A DNA stretch of 38,910 bases from Alphaproteobacteria bacterium (GTDB lineage: Bacteria > Pseudomonadota > Alphaproteobacteria > Micropepsales > Micropepsaceae): assembly GCA_023259375.1 (NCBI GenBank), contig JAHFQC010000044.1, positions 1-38,910 on the forward strand, in the 5' to 3' direction. The notes under the pieces are model-generated. The model was not told where the DNA came from. It saw nothing but the letters and a program-made list of their open reading frames with translations, and ran no database searches. Position numbers and translations under genes: made by a program. Shown piece by piece: positions 16,594-25,780 of this stretch; position 1 is the first letter of the stretch; each line of letters begins with the position of its first letter.

Positions 16594-18297
16594 ATGCAGA
16601 AATTCGCGCTTACGATCGCCGCCACCGCTGTGCTCGCCGCGTGTGCCGCGCCGCCGGCACCGCCGCCCCCACCGCCTCCGCCACCGCCCGCTCCGGCGAT
16701 CGCGCACTTCGACAGTTTTGCCTATGCGGGCCGCGACGCGGTCTATGACGCGAAGAAAGCCGGGCCGAAGGAATACCTGAACCCGATCACGCCGGGCTAT
16801 TACCCCGACCCGTCGATCACCCGCGTCGGCGACGACTATTACCTCGTCAATTCGAGTTTCACCCACTTCCCGGGTCTGCCGGTATGGCACTCGAAGGACA
16901 TGGTGCATTGGACGCAGATCGCTAACGCTGTCGACCGTCCGAGCCAGGCCGATTTCGGCAAACTGGAAGTCTCGCGCGGACTGTTCGCACCGGCGATCAA
17001 CTATCACGACGGCTTGTTCTACATCATCAACACCTGCGTCGACTGCGTGCCCGACGACAAAGAGAATTTCCTGATCACCGCAAAGGATCCGGCCGGTCCG
17101 TGGTCGGACCCCGTCGTGCTCGGGTTCGAAGGCATCGATCCTTCGATCACTTTCGAGAAGGACGGCAAGGCGTACATCGTCAATAACGGCCCGCCCGACG
17201 GCCCGGCGCTCTACAACGGTCATCGTGCCATCTGGATGCAGGAATACGACATCAAGACCCAGAAGATGGTCGGCCCGCGCAAAGTCGTGGTCAATGGCGG
17301 CTCCGACATTTCCAAGAAACCGATCTGGGTCGAAGGTCCGCACCTCTATCACATCAACGGCTGGTACTATCTGATGTGCGCCGAAGGCGGCACCTCGGAG
17401 CAGCACACCGAAGTGATCTTCCGCTCCAAAAAGCTGTGGGGGCCGTACGTTCCCTATAAAGGCAATCCGATCCTCACCCAGCGCGATCTGGGCGCGCGCG
17501 AATTCCCGGTGACCTCCACCGGCCACGCCGATCTGGTCCAGACGCAGAAGGGCCAGTGGTATGCGGTCTTCCTCGGGACACGTCCTTATAGCGATGATTT
17601 CTACAACACTGGCCGCGAGACCTTCATGCTGCCGGTCACCTGGAAGAACGGCTGGCCGATCATCCTGAAGAAAGGCGCGCCGGTGCCGTACGTCGTCAAA
17701 CGCCCGAACCTGCCGCAAGAAGCCGGTCCGCAGCCGCATGCCGGCAACTTCACGACCGACGAGACGTTCGACAAGCCGCTCGGGCTCGATTGGGTGACGA
17801 TCCGCACGCCGCACGAGAGCTGGTACAAGGTCGAAAACGGCGCCTTGAACATCCAGTCGCGGCCGGTCGCGATCGGCGCTCTGGCCAATCCGTCGTTCCT
17901 CGCCAAGCGCCAGCAGCATGCCAACGCAACCGTGACCACGACGATGCGCTTCGATCCCAAGATCGACGGCGAACGCGCCGGGCTTGTCGCCTTCCAGAAC
18001 TCAAACGCGTTCTACTTCCTGGGCGTCGTGCGTGACGGCGGCAAAGCGCAGGTCTGCGTCAGCAAGCGTGCGGGCCAATCCGATCCGGAACAGGGCACCA
18101 CGCTCGGCTGTGCACCAGCGCCGCAAGGTGCGCTGACGCTGCAGATCGCGGTCAAATCCGACAAGATCGACTTCGCTTTCGGCCAGAACGGCGCGCTGAC
18201 GACTCTCGTCAAGGACGCCGACGCGACCGTGCTTTCCACCAAGAAGGCAGGCGGATTTGTCGGAACGGTGATCGGGCCTTACGCCTACACGCCGTAA
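16594..18297 (+). CDS. Lipid-anchored GH43-family glycoside hydrolase (beta-xylosidase/arabinofuranosidase-like)
   Basis: Start chosen at 16594 because GGGAGGA lies six bases upstream; the frame is open a little further 5'. The 567-residue protein has a lipoprotein signal with LAAC (C17), then a proline-rich linker (residues 20-34), then a five-bladed GH43 domain. The catalytic residues appear in their usual settings: base D72 (YYPDPSI), pKa modulator D182 (GIDPSITF), acid E247 (WVEGPHL). Residues from about 385 form a C-terminal beta-sandwich like the accessory domain of GH43 xylosidases (FDPKIDGERAGLVAFQNSNA). It probably trims xylan- or arabinan-derived oligosaccharides at the periplasmic or outer membrane. 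Substrate is inferred. Its 3' end overlaps the convergent PEP-CTERM gene by 89 bases. Confidence 0.88.
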   Translation: MQKFALTIAATAVLAACAAPPAPPPPPPPPPPAPAIAHFDSFAYAGRDAVYDAKKAGPKEYLNPITPGYYPDPSITRVGDDYYLVNSSFTHFPGLPVWHSKDMVHWTQIANAVDRPSQADFGKLEVSRGLFAPAINYHDGLFYIINTCVDCVPDDKENFLITAKDPAGPWSDPVVLGFEGIDPSITFEKDGKAYIVNNGPPDGPALYNGHRAIWMQEYDIKTQKMVGPRKVVVNGGSDISKKPIWVEGPHLYHINGWYYLMCAEGGTSEQHTEVIFRSKKLWGPYVPYKGNPILTQRDLGAREFPVTSTGHADLVQTQKGQWYAVFLGTRPYSDDFYNTGRETFMLPVTWKNGWPIILKKGAPVPYVVKRPNLPQEAGPQPHAGNFTTDETFDKPLGLDWVTIRTPHESWYKVENGALNIQSRPVAIGALANPSFLAKRQQHANATVTTTMRFDPKIDGERAGLVAFQNSNAFYFLGVVRDGGKAQVCVSKRAGQSDPEQGTTLGCAPAPQGALTLQIAVKSDKIDFAFGQNGALTTLVKDADATVLSTKKAGGFVGTVIGPYAYTP

Positions 18298-18970
18298 CCG
18301 CGGCACCGGCAACGAACAGGGCGAGCGCGGGCGGTTCGGGCACAGGATCGGCCGCCTCGCCTTGTGCCGTTACTTCGATGTAGATGTGCCAATCGGCGGC
18401 AAGCGCGCTCCAATCCGCCGCCGAACCGAGCGTAAACAAGCTCTCCTGAACCGAAGGCGCGGTCGGACGGCATTCGTGATGTCCGCCATGCCCGAGCCCG
18501 GCCTCCATATTGCAGCCGTGCAGATCGAACCCGCCGGTACCATCGACAAACGTGAAATAGTCGGCGGTTTCGCGGCCGCCGTTGTCGACGCTGGCGCCGG
18601 TACCCGGTCCGCCCGGATAGAACGAGCCAAAGCGCGCTGTGAAGGCGAAGATGCCGCCGAGCGGACGTCCGCCGAGGTTACGTAGCAGAAGGCCGCCGGT
18701 GCGATCGACGGTCGTGCGGGTCCACACACCATCATTGCTGATCACGGTCGCCGACGCACTGTCGCCGCAACCACCGGCGCCATCGCCATGGGCCATGCCG
18801 GTGCAGACCAGATCGACCCCGCCGGGCAATACGGTCGACTTAGTGACGCCATCGTCATACCAGGCGAAATCCGCCTGCCAGAACGCGTTCTTGACCGACG
18901 AGATCGCCGTAGCCTCGGCTCCGGCGCTTAGAACAACCAGCGCTATCAGCGCCCATTTCAATGACGGCAT
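18209..18970 (-). CDS. PEP-CTERM exported protein with an extended C-terminal tail
   Basis: The 253-residue protein has a signal peptide (MPSLKWALIALVVLSAGAEA) and a beta-rich body. Its C-terminal sorting signal is VPEPPALALFVAGAAVTACRRKA. Unlike normal PEP-CTERM proteins, which end a few residues after the basic patch, this one continues for about 22 more basic residues because its reading frame runs into the convergent GH43 gene. Some cysteine and His-rich segments (DLHGCNMEAGLGHGGHHEC) are notable and could bind metal or form a disulfide. The body is not one I recognise. No convincing -24/-12 promoter was found upstream: the best TTGCA has its GG element one base too far. Confidence 0.75.
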   Translation of the reverse strand: MPSLKWALIALVVLSAGAEATAISSVKNAFWQADFAWYDDGVTKSTVLPGGVDLVCTGMAHGDGAGGCGDSASATVISNDGVWTRTTVDRTGGLLLRNLGGRPLGGIFAFTARFGSFYPGGPGTGASVDNGGRETADYFTFVDGTGGFDLHGCNMEAGLGHGGHHECRPTAPSVQESLFTLGSAADWSALAADWHIYIEVTAQGEAADPVPEPPALALFVAGAAVTACRRKARSPFRQIRLPSWWKARSRRRP

Positions 18971-19063
18971 GTGTTCCCCCTCTTCCTAGCGAAAGAGGCT
19001 GCCTGCAATCTCCGGTTCCCGCAAGATCGTCGTAAGATTTTTTGTACGCTGTACTGACGTAAC

Positions 19064-19660
19064 CTATTTCGGACTGGGCGTGATCTTGATCTCGATGCGC
19101 CGATTCTTTGTGTCCGCCGCATTGGCGACCCGCAGATTGGTGGCGCCAAGGCCGTTGACCGTGACGCGGCTCGACGCGATGCCGTAATGAACAAGGCCAT
19201 CGGCGATCCGCTTGGCCCGTTTCTGCGAAGCCGCTACCGCTGCGTCAGGACTCGATCCCGTATCGCTGTAGCCGTTCACCTCGATCAGGGTGTGATCGTA
19301 GTGACCCAATACTTGCACCATCGCGCGCAGGAAGGCGTCGCCCCAGTCCGATATGTCGCCGCGATCGAACAACCGGTCGCTCTGCAGCGTGACCGCCAGC
19401 CCGTCGCCGCGCCGCGATACCAGTACGCTCTGGCCGCGCAGATAATTGCGCAGATCGCTCTCCTGGGCATCCATGTAGGTCCCGACCGTTGCTTTGGTCA
19501 GCGGCCCGGCCGAGTGGATCGGCGGCATCGGCGGCTGCTGCGACCGCGGCGGCACCGGCAGTCCCGACGGACCTGGCGCCATCGGCGGCTCCACGGGCTG
19601 TGAGGTCTGGCACCCGGCGAGCAGCAGCAGCGCCATCGCGGCAACAACGTTCTTCGACAT
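19064..19660 (-). CDS. OmpA/MotB-domain lipoprotein
   Basis: From the ATG at 19660 (a GTG at 19669 is possible) this is a 198-residue protein with lipobox LAGC, lipidated C17, a Pro-rich linker (residues 20-50) and a C-terminal OmpA-like domain of about 120 residues. The domain shows LIEVNGYSDTGSS, ASQKRAKRIADGLVHYGI and NGLGATN...KNRRIEI, which include the peptidoglycan-contacting Asp and Arg positions. It is likely a Pal-like or Yiad-like lipoprotein that tethers the outer membrane to peptidoglycan. No tol genes are adjacent, so it is not necessarily the main Pal. Confidence 0.88.
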   Translation of the reverse strand: MSKNVVAAMALLLLAGCQTSQPVEPPMAPGPSGLPVPPRSQQPPMPPIHSAGPLTKATVGTYMDAQESDLRNYLRGQSVLVSRRGDGLAVTLQSDRLFDRGDISDWGDAFLRAMVQVLGHYDHTLIEVNGYSDTGSSPDAAVAASQKRAKRIADGLVHYGIASSRVTVNGLGATNLRVANAADTKNRRIEIKITPSPK

Positions 19661-19798
19661 CAGACCCACCCCAGGATGCGCACGAAAACCATGCAGTTCT
19701 TATCACCGGGCGGCAAGCACCGGCGCGCCACACCGGCGGAAAATGCGTGAGATAAATGGGTCCTTCGCGTAAGCTGCGCGTCGTTTCGGGGGCCCATC

Positions 19799-20182
19799 AT
19801 GAAACTGGTACTGATTCTCGCGAGCCTCGTGCTTGCCGCACCGGCGCTGGCCGACGATTGCAGCCGCGCCATCAACCAGAACGCCATGAACCGCTGCGCC
19901 GAAGCGGACTATCAGGCCGCCGACGCGCGGCTGAATGCGGTGTACAGTCGGCTGATGAGCGCCCTCGACGATCGCGGCTTCCGGGCCAAACTGATCAGCG
20001 CCCAGCGCGCCTGGATCCAATTCCGCAACGCCGAATGCACTTCCCAAACCGCCGACAACGAAGGCGGCTCGATCCACCCGATGGTCTTTGCCGGCTGCCG
20101 CACCCGCCTGACCGTGGCGCGGACCAAAGACCTCGAAGCGCAGCTCGTTTGCTGGAAAAACGCCGAGAAGTGCGGGATGTAG
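19799..20182 (+). CDS. LprI/DUF1311-family periplasmic protein
   Basis: The 127-residue protein has a cleavable signal peptide (MKLVLILASLVLAAPALA) and then the short Cys-containing helical domain of the LprI N-terminal (DUF1311) family. Typical segments are NAMNRCAEADYQAADARLN, LISAQRAWIQFRNAEC and GCRTRLTVARTKDLEAQL. Several cysteines suggest disulfides. The named family member in mycobacteria inhibits lysozyme; whether this protein does so is unknown. It is convergent with the KDG kinase gene, with only 17 bases between the stops. Confidence 0.87.
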   Translation: MKLVLILASLVLAAPALADDCSRAINQNAMNRCAEADYQAADARLNAVYSRLMSALDDRGFRAKLISAQRAWIQFRNAECTSQTADNEGGSIHPMVFAGCRTRLTVARTKDLEAQLVCWKNAEKCGM

Positions 20183-20199
20183 TCCGCCGTCACGCTGCA

Positions 20200-21138
20200 T
20201 CAGCCGAAAAAGAACACCGGCATTTTTTCGCGCGCGATAATGGCACCGGGATGCTGCACCACGATGGACGCCATCTTGTTGCCCGAGCGCGCCGCCACCA
20301 CCGGCGACTGGCCCTGCAGGCGCGCCGCGAGATAACCGGCCGCGAAGGAGTCGCCGGCGCCGGTCGTGTCCACCACTTTGGCGACGGCGAAGGTCGGCAC
20401 TTCGACCGGCGCTTCGCCTTTGAGCCGCACCAAGGCCGGATCGACACCGCGCTTGATCACCATTTCCGCGGTCGGCAAATCGAGCGCATGGCGTAACGCC
20501 GCGCCGGCATCGAGGCCGTAAATCGCCATATTGTCTTCCAGAGTGACAAAAGCCTTGTCGGCATTGGCGAAGGCGCGGTTGTACCACGACACGGTCGCCG
20601 GGTTCCCGCGCCAGACACGCGGGCGGTAGTTGTTGTCGAACGCGACCTTGCCGCCGCGCGCCCGCAGCTTTTCAATGAACGCCATCAGCCGCTCGCGCCC
20701 CGATTCCGGCTGCACCGCCAAGCTGATGCCGCTGTAGTAGAACACATCGATGTCGGCGATCGCGTCTTCCAGCGGACTGCTTGGCCCGACGAAATAATCC
20801 TTCGCCGCGCTCATGTCGCGCCAGTAATAGAACGTGCGCTCGCCTTGGGCGTCGACCTGGATGGTGTAAAGGCCGGGCATCTTGCCGATGGTCCGCGACA
20901 CCATGCTGGTATCGATGCCGTCACCGGCCCAAGCAGCAACCATGGCTTCACTATAGGCGTCGGTGCCGAGCTGAGTGGCATAAGCGACGCCGATGCCGCT
21001 ATCGGCCACCAGCCGCGCCAGATAAACGGCCGTGTTCAGCGTATCGCCGCCGAACGTCTGCTGCATGGTGCCGAAAAATTCACCACGCAGTTCGATCATG
21101 CACTCGCCGAACAGTGCGATACGGCAATTCTTACTCAT
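20200..21138 (-). CDS. kdgK: 2-dehydro-3-deoxygluconokinase (PfkB family)
   Basis: The 312-residue ribokinase-family protein has the first PfkB signature around FGGDTLNTAVYLARL and the second around DTTGAGDSFAAGYLAARL, with the catalytic Asp in GAGD. FYYWRDMSAAKDYF and the N-terminal ALFGECMIEL are typical of KDG kinases. It would phosphorylate 2-keto-3-deoxygluconate to KDPG, feeding Entner-Doudoroff catabolism of uronates. The ATG at 21138 is chosen over a GTG three codons upstream. No other uronate gene is adjacent, so the sugar specificity is inferred from sequence alone. Confidence 0.87.
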   Translation of the reverse strand: MSKNCRIALFGECMIELRGEFFGTMQQTFGGDTLNTAVYLARLVADSGIGVAYATQLGTDAYSEAMVAAWAGDGIDTSMVSRTIGKMPGLYTIQVDAQGERTFYYWRDMSAAKDYFVGPSSPLEDAIADIDVFYYSGISLAVQPESGRERLMAFIEKLRARGGKVAFDNNYRPRVWRGNPATVSWYNRAFANADKAFVTLEDNMAIYGLDAGAALRHALDLPTAEMVIKRGVDPALVRLKGEAPVEVPTFAVAKVVDTTGAGDSFAAGYLAARLQGQSPVVAARSGNKMASIVVQHPGAIIAREKMPVFFFG

Positions 21139-21232
21139 GGCGCCCACTTCGATGTACAGGCGCCCTATAGCAAGTGCTGATCCCTAACGACAGCGAGTGT
21201 AACGTGCATCACGTCGCACCGCCGCGACAATC

Positions 21233-22351
<1,119 letters not shown>

Positions 22352-22505
22352 CTTCAAGTCCCTCAGCGGAAGTCTTCGCTGCAAAGGCTAGCAGCGCGAG
22401 GAGGCCGATCAATCGCCATCCACGCATTCCGGAGCCCCACGGAACGCATCCCGTTACGCGCTTGCGTCGGGGCAGTCCGGCTAGACCGATTGTGTCCACA
22501 AACGA

Positions 22506-22537
22506 AGAGGGCCCGACGCGTCATTGCCGGGCCCTCT
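22506..22537 (-). terminator. Rho-independent terminator after the secreted paralogue cluster
   Basis: A perfect 10-bp stem AGAGGGCCCG / CGGGCCCTCT (22506-22515 with 22528-22537) is followed on the minus strand by a T-rich TTCGTTTGT. It lies 23 bases past the stop at 22560. Confidence 0.75.
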
Positions 22538-22559
22538 GCCGAATTTTCAGGCGAAAACG

Positions 22560-23615
22560 TCAGTTGGTCTTCTGGGTGGGATGATCGACACCGCCGTGTC
22601 CGGCACCGCCACGGCTGCCGCCTTGGCCGCTCGGCTGGACGCCAGCGGGCGTGTTCCCGCTCGGCCTGCCACCCGGAGGGGTGAAGCCGCCCGGCCCGCC
22701 ATGGCCACCCGGATGGAAACCGCCTTGGCCGCCGCCGTTCACCGGCGCGACGCCCGCAGCATAACCGCTCGGCTTGCTGCCGCCCGGCGCCACAGCACTA
22801 CCCTGTCCACCTTGGTAGCTGGGATGGAAGCCATTCTGACCGCCATTCGGCTGCCAGGCCCCGGAGCGGACACCACTCGGAGTCCCGTTGTTTGGAGGAG
22901 GCGGCGGAGGTGTGACCGATCCGCCTTGCCCACCGGGATGGAACTGTCCGCCATTGGGCTTGCCGCCCGGCGTAAAGCCACCCTGACCATTACCGCCCGG
23001 GCGAAAACCGTCGCGGTTGCCGTTCCAGCCACCATGGTCGCGATCGCCGCCATCATGGTTGCCTCTATCCCAACGGCGATCATCGCCGCGATCTCCGTGA
23101 TGATCGTCGCCGTGGTCCCAGCGGCGATTGTCGGGGCCGTGATCCCAACCGCGACCCTCGGGACGACCATGCCGGTTCCAATCGCGATCGCCGTGCTCGC
23201 GATGCCAGCGCTGGCGCCAATCGTCGCGAATGCGGAAGCCATTATCCTCGTACCAGCGGAAGCCTAGCGGTTCGCGGAAGCGGTCGATGCAAGTGCCGCG
23301 CGGACGCATGCCGCGCCATTCGTCGGCCCGCCAGTCACCGCGCAGCCAATAGTACAGCCGGCCGTGCATGCGCCGGTAATAGACCGGACCGCGGTACCAC
23401 TCGCCGCGCCAATAGACGGGGCAGTCGTAGATCGGCATGTCCCAATAATTGTCGGGACAGCCCCAGCGGTCGCAATAGCCGCCGGACTCATAGCTGAACG
23501 CGATCCCCCCGTTGCCGAACCCGATGCTGAAATTGTCGGCCCGCGCCGGCGAGCCGAGAGTCGACGCCGTTGCCATGACCGCCGCTGCGACGGTCATCTT
23601 CCACCAAGTGTTCAT
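22560..23615 (-). CDS. Secreted Tyr/Trp-rich protein with long Gly/Pro/His tail (paralogue 3)
   Basis: The 351-residue protein has a signal peptide (cleaved after SPARA), then a compact aromatic core of about 100 residues with DCPVYWRGEWYRGPVYYR, LYYWLRGDWRADEWRG and several cysteines. A disordered tail follows: His/Arg/Asp-rich at residues of about 135-200, then Gly/Pro/Asn-rich repeats (such as GGFHPGG). The core is shared with the next two upstream genes. I recognise the type as exported YXXWYRGP-like proteins common in Proteobacteria, without known function. SD-like AAAGGGG precedes the ATG. It is the last gene of the three-gene set, followed by a terminator. Envelope or extracellular binding is inference. 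Confidence 0.8.
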   Translation of the reverse strand: MNTWWKMTVAAAVMATASTLGSPARADNFSIGFGNGGIAFSYESGGYCDRWGCPDNYWDMPIYDCPVYWRGEWYRGPVYYRRMHGRLYYWLRGDWRADEWRGMRPRGTCIDRFREPLGFRWYEDNGFRIRDDWRQRWHREHGDRDWNRHGRPEGRGWDHGPDNRRWDHGDDHHGDRGDDRRWDRGNHDGGDRDHGGWNGNRDGFRPGGNGQGGFTPGGKPNGGQFHPGGQGGSVTPPPPPPNNGTPSGVRSGAWQPNGGQNGFHPSYQGGQGSAVAPGGSKPSGYAAGVAPVNGGGQGGFHPGGHGGPGGFTPPGGRPSGNTPAGVQPSGQGGSRGGAGHGGVDHPTQKTN

Positions 23616-23668
23616 TGCCTAGCCCCTTTCGGCCTGAATCGTCCGCCAGAGTTTAGCGGATTAGTTGT

Positions 23669-24463
23669 TCAACGGTGATCGCCCCGGCCGCCACCCTGCC
23701 AGCCGCCATGACCACCATCGCTATGGCCGCCACCATAACCACCATGACCGCTGTGGTGTCCGTCGAAGCCACCGCCACCTTGGCCGCCCCGGGTACCGCC
23801 GCCAGTCCAGCTTTGAGTACCAACTTGTCCGCCGGTCCCGTTGCGATTACCGGACCATCCTTGCGTGCTACCGCTACTCTGCGCGCCGGCAGACCAGTTG
23901 CGATTACCGCCGGTCCAGCCCGTGTTGCCGCCGCCGCGATGGTCGCCCGTCCAACCGGCGTTACCGCCGTTCCAGTGATTGCCGCCCGTCCAGCCGCGAT
24001 CACCGCGATCACGCTGGTGGTAATAGCCGCCGCCCGACCAGCCGCGATTGGACCGATCGCCGTCGCGGAAACGTCCGCCCCAGCCGTCACGGCCATGCCA
24101 GCCGCCGCGATCGGTCCAGCGGATCGACGGACGTGAACCGCGCCACTCGTCACGACGCCAGCCGCCGTTGAGCCAGTACATCCGCTCGCCGCCATACCAG
24201 CGGTAATAGATCGGGCCGCGGTACCAGTTGCCGCCCCAATAGACCGGATCGTAATAGACCGTGTAGTTGCAGTAGTCCGGCGGCAGACCCCACGGCGGCG
24301 CGACATCGTAATAGTCGTAGTAGTCGCACGGATCGTCGACATAGCCGCTGTCGTACCCGAACGAGAAGCCGATACTGACATCGGCCCGCGCTGGGGCGGA
24401 TGCGAAGACCGCCGCACCCGCCAAAAGCATCACACTGAACGCAACCCTGCCAAACCGTTTCAT
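23669..24463 (-). CDS. Secreted Tyr/Trp-rich protein with Gly/Trp-repeat tail (paralogue 2)
   Basis: The 264-residue protein has a signal peptide (to APARA), then DVSIGFSFGYDSGY and an acidic Tyr/Asp patch (DDPCDYYDYYD). The shared core is DPVYWGGNWYRGPIYYRWYG and MYWLNGGWRRDEWRG. The tail is made of irregular WTGGN/GWTGG-type repeats and ends in a Gly/His-rich stretch. It lies 53 bases upstream of paralogue 3 and 55 bases downstream of paralogue 1 on the same strand, consistent with one transcript. Similarity to its neighbours is strongest in the core; the tails differ completely. Function unknown. Confidence 0.8.
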   Translation of the reverse strand: MKRFGRVAFSVMLLAGAAVFASAPARADVSIGFSFGYDSGYVDDPCDYYDYYDVAPPWGLPPDYCNYTVYYDPVYWGGNWYRGPIYYRWYGGERMYWLNGGWRRDEWRGSRPSIRWTDRGGWHGRDGWGGRFRDGDRSNRGWSGGGYYHQRDRGDRGWTGGNHWNGGNAGWTGDHRGGGNTGWTGGNRNWSAGAQSSGSTQGWSGNRNGTGGQVGTQSWTGGGTRGGQGGGGFDGHHSGHGGYGGGHSDGGHGGWQGGGRGDHR

Positions 24464-24518
24464 AACTGGTCTCCCAAGATCATGCTTCGCACCAAGCTGC
24501 GCTCAGTCGCTCGCTTGT

Positions 24519-25001
24519 TCAGTGATGACCGCCATGGCCCCAATCGCCATGTCCGCCGCCGTGGCCACCCCAGTCACCGCGACCTCCGCGGCCCCAATCG
24601 CCACGGCCTCCGTGACCCCAGTCGCCCCGGTCATGGCCCCAATCGCCGTAGTGGCGATAGAAGCGGCCGCGGTCCCAACCATCATGGCGGTACCAGCGAT
24701 CATGGACCCAGAATTCGCGATGACCGCCGTACCAGCGGCTGCGCAGCGGACGATCGTACCAGTAGCCGCCGACATAGAGCGGCGGGCCGTAGTAGTATTC
24801 ATAGTCGTCGCAATAGTAGGGGTCGTAGTAGCGGCTATAGGGATCACACGTTCCCGCCCCGTAGTAATGGCGCGGCGGCGGCACCCAGGCAGGACCGACA
24901 CCGAAGCCGACCGACCACCCGGCCGACGCCGGCGTCGCAACCGCCACCGCGGTACCAGCCAGCATCAACGTTCCCAAAACTGCTTTGGCGATCCTGTTCA
25001 T
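24519..25001 (-). CDS. Secreted Tyr/Trp-rich protein, short form (paralogue 1)
   Basis: The 160-residue protein has a signal peptide (to ATPASA), a Tyr-rich segment (YSRYYDPYYCDDYEYYYG), and a more diverged version of the shared core (PPLYVGGYWYDRPLRSRWYG, FWVHDRWYRHDGWDRG). The tail is of GDWGHGG / RGDWG repeats. A strong SD (AAGGAGG, seven bases before the ATG) makes this the likely first gene of the cluster. The mature protein is very rich in aromatic and His residues, which could bind polysaccharide or metal; that is speculation. Confidence 0.8.
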   Translation of the reverse strand: MNRIAKAVLGTLMLAGTAVAVATPASAGWSVGFGVGPAWVPPPRHYYGAGTCDPYSRYYDPYYCDDYEYYYGPPLYVGGYWYDRPLRSRWYGGHREFWVHDRWYRHDGWDRGRFYRHYGDWGHDRGDWGHGGRGDWGRGGRGDWGGHGGGHGDWGHGGHH

Positions 25002-25168
25002 CTGAAGCCTCCTTATTCGCCTTTAGCCGGGACTCTGGTCCCCACCGGCTGAACCGGACATGAACGCGGTAGTCAGGTTTGCGTTCGGGTTTTGCCCAAG
25101 CTCCGCCATAATTGAACGCGACGGCGCCGGACCGCGTGCTATGAAAGCCGCGGAAAATGGAGCTTTTC

Positions 25169-25780
25169 ATGATCCTGCAACACCGCGGGCACTGCCCGAA
25201 GATCGCCGCCACTGCCCGCATCGCCCCTACAGCGACGATCGTTGGCGACGTCACCATCGGTGACAATTGTGCGATCGGCTACGGCGCAGTTCTGACCGCC
25301 GAAAGCGGTCCGATCCGAATCGGCGACAATGTCATCGTGATGGACACCGCCGTACTGCGCGGCGTGAAGGATGCGCCGCTAACAATCGGCAGCAACGTCC
25401 TGATCGGTCCTCGAAGCACTCTCACCGGCTGCACGGTGGAGGACGAAGTCTTCATCGCCACCGGCGCGACCGTGTTCAACAAAGCGGTGTTGAAGGCGCG
25501 CTCGGAAGTGCGCGTCAATGCCATCGTGCATCTGCGCACGGTGTTGCCCGAAGATGCCGTCGTGCCGCTCGGCTGGATTGCCGTCGGCGATCCGGCGAAA
25601 ATCCTGCCGCCCGAGCAGCACGACGCGATCTGGGCGATCCAGAAGCCGCTCGATTTTCCGAAAACGGTTTTCGGCGTCGAGCGGCCGCCGGACGGACAAT
25701 CGATGATGGCCGATGTCATGCCGCGCTATGCCCGCGCCCTGAAGCGCTGGCACGACGATGATCGCGAAGTCGACGGCTGA
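25169..25780 (+). CDS. Left-handed beta-helix (gamma-carbonic-anhydrase-like) protein lacking zinc histidines
   Basis: The ATG at 25169 has GGAG six bases upstream and is preferred to 25157, giving 203 residues. Hexapeptide repeats run through residues of about 15-130 (IAPTATIVGDVTIGDNCAIG, TIGSNVLIGPRSTLTGCTV, VFIATGATVF), and VGDPAKIL with a C-terminal helix follows, as in gamma-carbonic anhydrases and related transferases. The three zinc-binding histidines of active gamma-CAs are absent: the expected 'VLH' reads AVLRG and the 'GHxxxLHG' loop reads GPRSTLTG. It may be a structural or other-function homologue. The stop touches the stop of the convergent EF-hand gene. Confidence 0.82.
   Translation: MILQHRGHCPKIAATARIAPTATIVGDVTIGDNCAIGYGAVLTAESGPIRIGDNVIVMDTAVLRGVKDAPLTIGSNVLIGPRSTLTGCTVEDEVFIATGATVFNKAVLKARSEVRVNAIVHLRTVLPEDAVVPLGWIAVGDPAKILPPEQHDAIWAIQKPLDFPKTVFGVERPPDGQSMMADVMPRYARALKRWHDDDREVDG

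Noticed and set aside
16498-17919. A 473-codon minus-strand frame over the GH43 gene
   Set aside because: It is a codon-bias shadow; the plus-strand protein has lipobox and catalytic residues.
18971-19063. A possible sigma-54 promoter before the middle PEP-CTERM gene
   Set aside because: TTGCA is present but the GG element is one base too far away, and a second candidate is also misspaced; not strong enough to call.
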